From contig JAABTA010000017.1 in NCBI GenBank assembly GCA_011390075.1, forward strand, positions 1 to 9,262: a DNA stretch of 9,262 nucleotides. The letters run 5' to 3'. The position numbers and the translations under genes are program-made. This DNA is from Helicobacteraceae bacterium. Lineage in GTDB: Bacteria > Campylobacterota > Campylobacteria > Campylobacterales > SZUA-545. The notes beneath the pieces are model-generated. The model was not told the origin of the DNA. It ran no database searches and saw nothing but the letters and a program-made list of their open reading frames with translations. Below are positions 5,874-9,262 of this stretch, one piece after another (the first letter of the stretch is position 1; the number at the start of each line of letters is the position of its first letter).

Positions 5874-6412
5874 TGCTTAATCTTCCTAATGCCCTAGCTT
5901 TTTTAAGAATACTTATGGCGCCTGCCATGTTTCTGTTTTTGGTTGAGAGAGATCTTTTTGGCGATATCCATCACTCATGGCTCAACTATTTTGCTGCGCT
6001 TATCTTTGTACTAGCCTCCATTACAGACTTTTTTGATGGCTACATAGCAAGAGAGTGGAATCAGATGACAAAACTAGGGGCAATTTTGGACCCTCTTGCT
6101 GATAAGATGCTGATGCTTGCTGGGTTTATAGGGATCCTAGCCCTCGACAGAGGTAATAGCTGGGCAATATTTTTAATACTCTCAAGAGAGTTTTTTGTAA
6201 CAGGACTGAGAGTTGTAGCTGTTGGAGAAGGAATTAGTGTTGCAGCGTCTATGGCAGGAAAAGTAAAAACTGTTTTTCAGATGATTGCTTTAGGGTTTTT
6301 GATTATGGACTGGATCTTTGCCGATACACTTTTGTGGATTGCTGTGGCAATTACACTCTACTCAGGAGCTGAGTATGTAAGGGACTATTTTAAAGTGAGT
6401 AATGCTAAATAA
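5873..6412 (+). CDS. pgsA: CDP-diacylglycerol–glycerol-3-phosphate 3-phosphatidyltransferase
   Basis: Inner-membrane enzyme making phosphatidylglycerol phosphate from CDP-diacylglycerol and glycerol-3-phosphate, the committed step to phosphatidylglycerol and cardiolipin. The CDP-alcohol phosphotransferase signature is perfect: D55-G56-x2-A59-R60-x8-G69-x3-D73-x3-D77, in DGYIAR, then G, AILDPLADK, with D52 just before it. MLNLPNALAFLRILMAP is the typical N-terminus (NLPNxLTxLRxxLxP). Several hydrophobic helices are visible and the length (179 residues) is normal for PgsA. A phosphatidylserine or cardiolipin synthase of the same superfamily is a less likely alternative given length and N-terminus. 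The ATG shares its A with the TAA stop of the reductase (TAATG), and its own stop does the same with rseP, so translation of the three genes is probably coupled. Confidence 0.95.
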   Translation: MLNLPNALAFLRILMAPAMFLFLVERDLFGDIHHSWLNYFAALIFVLASITDFFDGYIAREWNQMTKLGAILDPLADKMLMLAGFIGILALDRGNSWAIFLILSREFFVTGLRVVAVGEGISVAASMAGKVKTVFQMIALGFLIMDWIFADTLLWIAVAITLYSGAEYVRDYFKVSNAK

Positions 6413-7476
6413 TGGGTATATTAACTTCTCTTTTAGTTCTTTCATTTTTGATTTTTATTCACGAGCTAGGACATTTTTTAGCTGCTAGATTTTTTGGTGT
6501 CAAAGTGGAAGTGTTTAGTATTGGTTTTGGAAAAAAGATCTATTCCAAGACAAAAGGTGACACAGAGTATTGTCTCTCTGCTGTTCCGCTTGGTGGCTAT
6601 GTGAAGATGAAAGGTCAAGAGGACCTTGATCCCCTAGCAAGAAGTGGGGATGATGATAGCTACAATACCAAACACCCTCTTAAGCGCTTAGTCATTTTGT
6701 TTGCAGGCCCCTTTGCCAATTTTTTGACAGCATTTGTGCTCTACTTTTTAGTGGCAAATACGGGGATGAGTGTGCTTAAACCCATTGTTGGAGAGGTTGT
6801 GCAAGACTCTCCCGCTTTTTCGGCTGGTGTGGAAAAAGGGGATGAGATTGTGGATATTAATGGCAAAGAGATTGCCATTTGGAGAGATATTAGCACAGCT
6901 ATCACCCAAGAGACAAATGATGAGCTCTTAGATGTGATTGTGCTAAGAGAAGGCAGGGAAAAACAGCTCTTTATCCAGCCAAAAGTTCTAGCAAGCCACA
7001 ATATTTTTGGAGAAGAGATTAAAAAAAAGATGATAGGTGTTGCCCCAAGTGGTGATACCAAAACAGTGACCTATCCCTTTTTTGAGTCTCTCGCTGTTGG
7101 GGTTGAACGAACTATAGATTCTGGAAAACTTATATTTTTGAGTGTTCTTAAACTGATTCAAGGTGCTATTAGCCCTGATAATGTAGGGGGAATTGTCTCT
7201 ATTGTGGATATTACTGCAAAAGCTAGCGAGATGGGCATTACCGCACTCATGCTTCTAACCGCTCTTATCTCTGTAAACTTAGGGGTTTTAAATCTTTTGC
7301 CAATTCCAGCCCTTGATGGTGGGCACATGGTATTTGTTACTTATGAACTCCTCTTTAAAAAACCTCCGAGTGAAAAAATTCTCTATCAACTCACTCTTAT
7401 TGGGTGGTTTCTATTAGGCGGTATTATGTTTTTGGGACTCTATAATGATATTAATAGGCTTTTTATCACTCCTTAA
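6412..7476 (+). CDS. rseP: RseP-type site-2 intramembrane zinc protease (M50)
   Basis: Membrane-embedded metalloprotease that cuts transmembrane segments, classically anti-sigma factors and leftover signal peptides in E. coli. No RseA or sigma-E gene is visible here, so the local substrate is unknown. The first helix carries the zinc motif H17-E18-x2-H21 (FIHELGHFLAAR), followed by the conserved GFG (38-40) and PLGGYVKM (59-66). The second membrane segment lies around 92-115 after FAGPFANF. A single PDZ domain lies at about 125-190 (GEVVQDSPAFSAGVEKGDEI). The C-terminal core has NLLPIPALDGGH (294-305) with D302 as third zinc ligand, and a last hydrophobic segment near 328-345. E. coli RseP is about 450 residues with two PDZ domains; this 354-residue, one-PDZ form is usual outside Gammaproteobacteria. 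The ATG overlaps the pgsA TAA. It is the last gene of the operon. Confidence 0.96.
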   Translation: MGILTSLLVLSFLIFIHELGHFLAARFFGVKVEVFSIGFGKKIYSKTKGDTEYCLSAVPLGGYVKMKGQEDLDPLARSGDDDSYNTKHPLKRLVILFAGPFANFLTAFVLYFLVANTGMSVLKPIVGEVVQDSPAFSAGVEKGDEIVDINGKEIAIWRDISTAITQETNDELLDVIVLREGREKQLFIQPKVLASHNIFGEEIKKKMIGVAPSGDTKTVTYPFFESLAVGVERTIDSGKLIFLSVLKLIQGAISPDNVGGIVSIVDITAKASEMGITALMLLTALISVNLGVLNLLPIPALDGGHMVFVTYELLFKKPPSEKILYQLTLIGWFLLGGIMFLGLYNDINRLFITP

Positions 7477-7481
7477 AACCT

Positions 7482-7499
7482 TTCACACTAAATTCACAC
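7482..7499 (+). repeat. Direct repeat TTCACAC, 11-bp period, upstream of the 87-aa gene
   Basis: Two perfect TTCACAC copies (7482-7488 and 7493-7499) are separated by exactly one helical turn. They cover the place where a -35 element would sit relative to the -10 at 7510. Tandem half-sites with an 11-bp period next to a poor -35 are typical of OmpR/PhoB-type response-regulator boxes. The regulator cannot be named. Confidence 0.5.
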
Positions 7500-7509
7500 A
7501 AAAACCCAT

Positions 7510-7515
7510 TATAAT
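7510..7515 (+). promoter_or_regulatory. Predicted -10 box (TATAAT) of the 87-aa gene
   Basis: A perfect TATAAT 25 bases before the ATG. A start of transcription around 7522 leaves a leader of about 18 bases containing AAGGAG at 7529-7534, five bases before the ATG, a very strong ribosome site. No good -35 hexamer is present at 16-18 bp; the direct repeat sits there instead. This indicates that the small gene has its own promoter separate from the rseP operon. Confidence 0.65.
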
Positions 7516-7539
7516 TAATAAATCACATAAGGAGTTTTT

Positions 7540-7803
7540 ATGGAAGTGTGTTCTAGTTGCCAATGCTTTAGCTCTTGCAGTGAGAGTAGATACTCAATCG
7601 ATTTTATCCGTAGACTTATGATAGTCTCCTCTGTTATTTCAGATAAGATTATCTACATTACCCATAAAGATGAAGCAGAGGAGCTAGGCTACAGCCTAGA
7701 TAATCTCCTCTCTTTCATAGAGAAGAATAAAAATGAGTGTTTTTTCTTCTCTACCGAACAGAGTGGCTTAGAAAATCTAAGCCTACAAAAGATCTACTCT
7801 TAG
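7540..7803 (+). CDS. Unrecognised 87-aa protein with N-terminal cysteine cluster
   Basis: I do not recognise this family. The start is secure: AAGGAG five bases before ATG and a clean promoter upstream. The first 13 residues hold four cysteines spaced C4-x2-C7-x1-C9-x3-C13 (EVCSSCQCFSSC), a layout that could bind zinc, iron-sulfur or copper, or act as a redox or metal sensor. A fifth cysteine is at residue 67. The rest looks like a small soluble alpha/beta domain: a helix (YSIDFIRRLMIVSSVISD), a strand (KIIYITH), a charged helix (EAEELGYSLDNLLSFIEKN) and a strand (CFFFSTE). There is no signal peptide or membrane segment, so it is probably cytoplasmic. Its stop overlaps the stop of the opposing RND gene by four bases. 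The 3' half of its DNA is unusually rich in perfect inverted repeats, so the mRNA may also act as a structured RNA. Function is unknown and nothing in the context names it. Confidence 0.8.
   Translation: MEVCSSCQCFSSCSESRYSIDFIRRLMIVSSVISDKIIYITHKDEAEELGYSLDNLLSFIEKNKNECFFFSTEQSGLENLSLQKIYS
7677..7711. other. Long interrupted inverted repeat inside the 87-aa gene
   Basis: Outer arms AGAGGAG (7677-7683) and CTCCTCT (7705-7711) and inner arms CTAGGC (7684-7689) and GCCTAG (7694-7699) form a 13-bp stem with a TACA loop and a 5-base bulge (ATAAT). All pairs are Watson-Crick. The outer 5' arm with one more base (CAGAGGAG, 7676-7683) also pairs perfectly with CTCCTCTG at 7626-7633, so two exclusive folds are possible. 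There is no U-tract after it, so it is not a simple terminator. Confidence 0.6.
7765..7783. other. Perfect 8-bp hairpin just before the terminator
   Basis: GGCTTAGA (7765-7772) and TCTAAGCC (7776-7783) pair perfectly around an AAA loop, two bases before the start of the terminator stem. It has no U-tract on the plus strand. On the minus strand it lies just past the RND stop, so it may stabilise either mRNA's 3' end. Confidence 0.55.
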
Positions 7804-7811
7804 ATCTTTTG
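7786..7811. terminator. Bidirectional intrinsic terminator between the 87-aa gene and the RND gene
   Basis: CAAAAGATCTA (7786-7796) and TAGATCTTTTG (7801-7811) form a perfect 11-bp stem with a CTCT loop. The AAAA and TTTT ends give a short U-run on either strand, as in compact two-way terminators of packed genomes. It spans both stop codons (plus TAG 7801-7803, minus TAA 7800-7802), exactly where two convergent genes meet. The U-run is only four bases and lies in the stem, so efficiency may be moderate. Confidence 0.7.
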
Positions 7812-9262
7812 CGCTTCTAAATACTCTTTGTCTAGCTGGGATGTGTTATCCATAAGCACTGGGACAAAGATAAGTGAGACAATCACCGCAGCAACCGTAC
7901 CAAAAATAAGCGCCACTCCTAGGCCACCAAAAACAGGATCTCCAGCTAAAAGTGTGCTGGCCAAGATAATAGCTGCAGCTGTGAGAATAATTGGTTTGGC
8001 TCTAGTGGCTGTAGCAACAGCTATAGCGTCTCTTTTTTTCATACCCTTATCCACAATTAAAGATTTGGCAAAATCGATCAGCAGTAGAGAGTTTCTCGAG
8101 CTAATACCCATGAGGGCAATGAAGCCAATAAGAGAAGTTGCTGTTAGGAAAAAGGTGTGTTGGGTAAAGAGGTCCATAATCCAGTGCCCTACAATAACCC
8201 CTACAATAGATAAAAAACTTCCTAAAAGCACAATGCCACTGAGAGTAAAACTTTTATAGTAGATAACCATCAAAAGAAAAATAAGCACTAAAGCTGCAAT
8301 AAACGCAGCTCCAAGATCTCTAAAGGTATCCATAGTCACTTTCATCTCTCCATCCCAAACAAGGCTAAATTTCTCTCCTGTCTTTTTATGGGTGAGCTCA
8401 AGATCAAAAAGGGAACCATTTTCCACTCTATACTCAGCAGCTAAAACCTCTTGAAGTTGCTCTCGTGCATCTAAGAGTGGATAAACCTGAGAGACAAGAT
8501 CGGTCTCTGCAATAATATTGACCATTGTCTGTAGGTTTTTGCTCATGATGGTTGGGTTTGAATCAACCTCTTTAATAGTTACTAGTTCATTAATAGGAAC
8601 CATCATGCCCTTGGGGTTCATGAGTTTTAAGGAGGAGAGCTTATTCATAATAGCGGTTTTTTCTTTGGAGGAGACCCTTTTTGTCTCTTCGCTAAGGACA
8701 AGAAAAAGAGGAATTTGGCTTGGATAATCTTGTGTATTATCCACCGCAATGGTCATTCCCTCAAATGCTAGGTAGAGAATTTTATTTACCTGTTCAATAG
8801 AGAGCCCTGAGCGAATGATCTTTTCTTTATTGACAATAAGGTCATATTTTTTAAAGATCTCATCGTGCATAATATCCACATCCACTAAGTCTTGGGTATT
8901 GGCAAGTACATTGGCGATTGTGACTGAAAGATCTCTCATTCTCTGCTGATTGTCTCCATAGAGCTCTACAACTATAGAAGCAAGGGTTGGTGGGCCTGCT
9001 GGCTGCTCGATAAGCTTGATAGATGTTTGTGGGACAATCTCTTTGCAAGCGTCTTTAAGAGTGTCTCTGAGTCTATGGACCATAGAGAAAGAGGCCTCTT
9101 CTCGTGAGTGTTTATCTGTAAGATTAATCACAATCTCCGCTACATTTTCGCTGTTTTTATAGCCACTTCCCTTTACAAGTCCTGCATAATCAAGAGGAGA
9201 TCCCTCTCCTAAAAAGATCTCCATATCAGTTATCTCTTTTTCTTGTTGTAGCTCTCTTACAA
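7800..9262 (-). CDS. RND-family efflux permease, C-terminal half (5' partial)
   Basis: Inner-membrane proton-driven pump of the AcrB/CusA superfamily (resistance-nodulation-division). The frame stays open past the ATG at 9224 up to the right edge (VRELQQEKEITD before it), so the gene begins outside; about 486 of an expected 1,000 or so residues are visible. Visible residues 1 to about 312 are the second large periplasmic loop, which includes the pore region. The last five membrane helices follow (TM8 near 316-335, TM9 340-360, TM10 372-398, TM11 421-440, TM12 446-469). Family motifs are GFIALMGISSRNSLLLIDFA, ATRAKPIILTA (the RxRPIxxT motif after TM10) and PVFGGLGVALIFG. TM4, with the proton-relay aspartates, is off the window, so activity cannot be judged. 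Substrate, whether drug or metal, cannot be assigned. A membrane-fusion partner and outer-membrane channel would be expected to the right. Confidence 0.95.
   Translation of the reverse strand, partial: VRELQQEKEITDMEIFLGEGSPLDYAGLVKGSGYKNSENVAEIVINLTDKHSREEASFSMVHRLRDTLKDACKEIVPQTSIKLIEQPAGPPTLASIVVELYGDNQQRMRDLSVTIANVLANTQDLVDVDIMHDEIFKKYDLIVNKEKIIRSGLSIEQVNKILYLAFEGMTIAVDNTQDYPSQIPLFLVLSEETKRVSSKEKTAIMNKLSSLKLMNPKGMMVPINELVTIKEVDSNPTIMSKNLQTMVNIIAETDLVSQVYPLLDAREQLQEVLAAEYRVENGSLFDLELTHKKTGEKFSLVWDGEMKVTMDTFRDLGAAFIAALVLIFLLMVIYYKSFTLSGIVLLGSFLSIVGVIVGHWIMDLFTQHTFFLTATSLIGFIALMGISSRNSLLLIDFAKSLIVDKGMKKRDAIAVATATRAKPIILTAAAIILASTLLAGDPVFGGLGVALIFGTVAAVIVSLIFVPVLMDNTSQLDKEYLEAQKI

Noticed and set aside
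7828..8259. 143-codon open frame on the plus strand opposite the RND gene
   Set aside because: It is antisense to the conserved membrane helices of the permease, has low-complexity A/T/S/I/K composition and no ribosome site, and is a shadow of the real gene.

Overview
The window looks like a stretch of chromosome from a member of the Campylobacterota (Epsilonproteobacteria), more likely a free-living Sulfurimonas/Sulfurovum-like organism than a host-adapted Helicobacter. The DNA is AT-rich and genes are tightly packed with overlapping stops and starts. The block pyrD – M16 peptidase – dapA – SDR reductase – pgsA is the order I remember from Helicobacter pylori (HP1011–HP1016) and Campylobacter jejuni (about Cj0804–Cj0807). 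The genus assignment is an inference; no rRNA or tRNA is present to confirm it.

Layout. (1) Positions 1-1179, plus strand: the end of a thiol-oxidation operon. It holds a BdbC-type DsbB quinone-linked oxidoreductase (5' end cut by the window), a 36-codon ORF with three cysteines, and a membrane-anchored DsbA/BdbD-like thioredoxin-fold protein with a CGTC active site. The three are chained by overlapping stops and starts. (2) Positions 1196-1731, minus strand: a DUF3817 membrane protein followed by an unrecognised 75-residue protein, convergent with the dsb operon. (3) Positions 1732-1852: a divergent promoter region. The pyrD -10 box lies so close to the ATG that the mRNA may be leaderless. 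(4) Positions 1853-7476, plus strand: a six-gene housekeeping operon of pyrD (pyrimidines), an M16 zinc peptidase, dapA (lysine/peptidoglycan precursor), a FabL-like enoyl-ACP reductase, pgsA (phosphatidylglycerol) and rseP (intramembrane protease). Five junctions overlap or nearly touch, so translation is probably coupled. The theme is envelope and membrane building. (5) Positions 7477-7811: a separate small transcription unit with its own promoter, an 11-bp-spaced direct repeat, a strong Shine-Dalgarno and an unrecognised 87-residue protein with an N-terminal cysteine cluster. The 3' half of this gene is packed with perfect inverted repeats, the last forming a two-way terminator. (6) Positions 7800-9262, minus strand: the C-terminal half of an RND-family efflux permease, running off the right edge.

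Most of the window is ordinary core genome. The parts that deserve a second look are the 36-codon cysteine-containing ORF between dsbB and dsbA, the 87-residue cysteine-cluster gene with its regulated-looking promoter and mutually exclusive RNA hairpins, the possible leaderless pyrD transcript, and the Y-x6-K active site that marks the 'SDR' gene as a probable enoyl-ACP reductase. I see no CRISPR array, insertion sequence, tRNA or rRNA.
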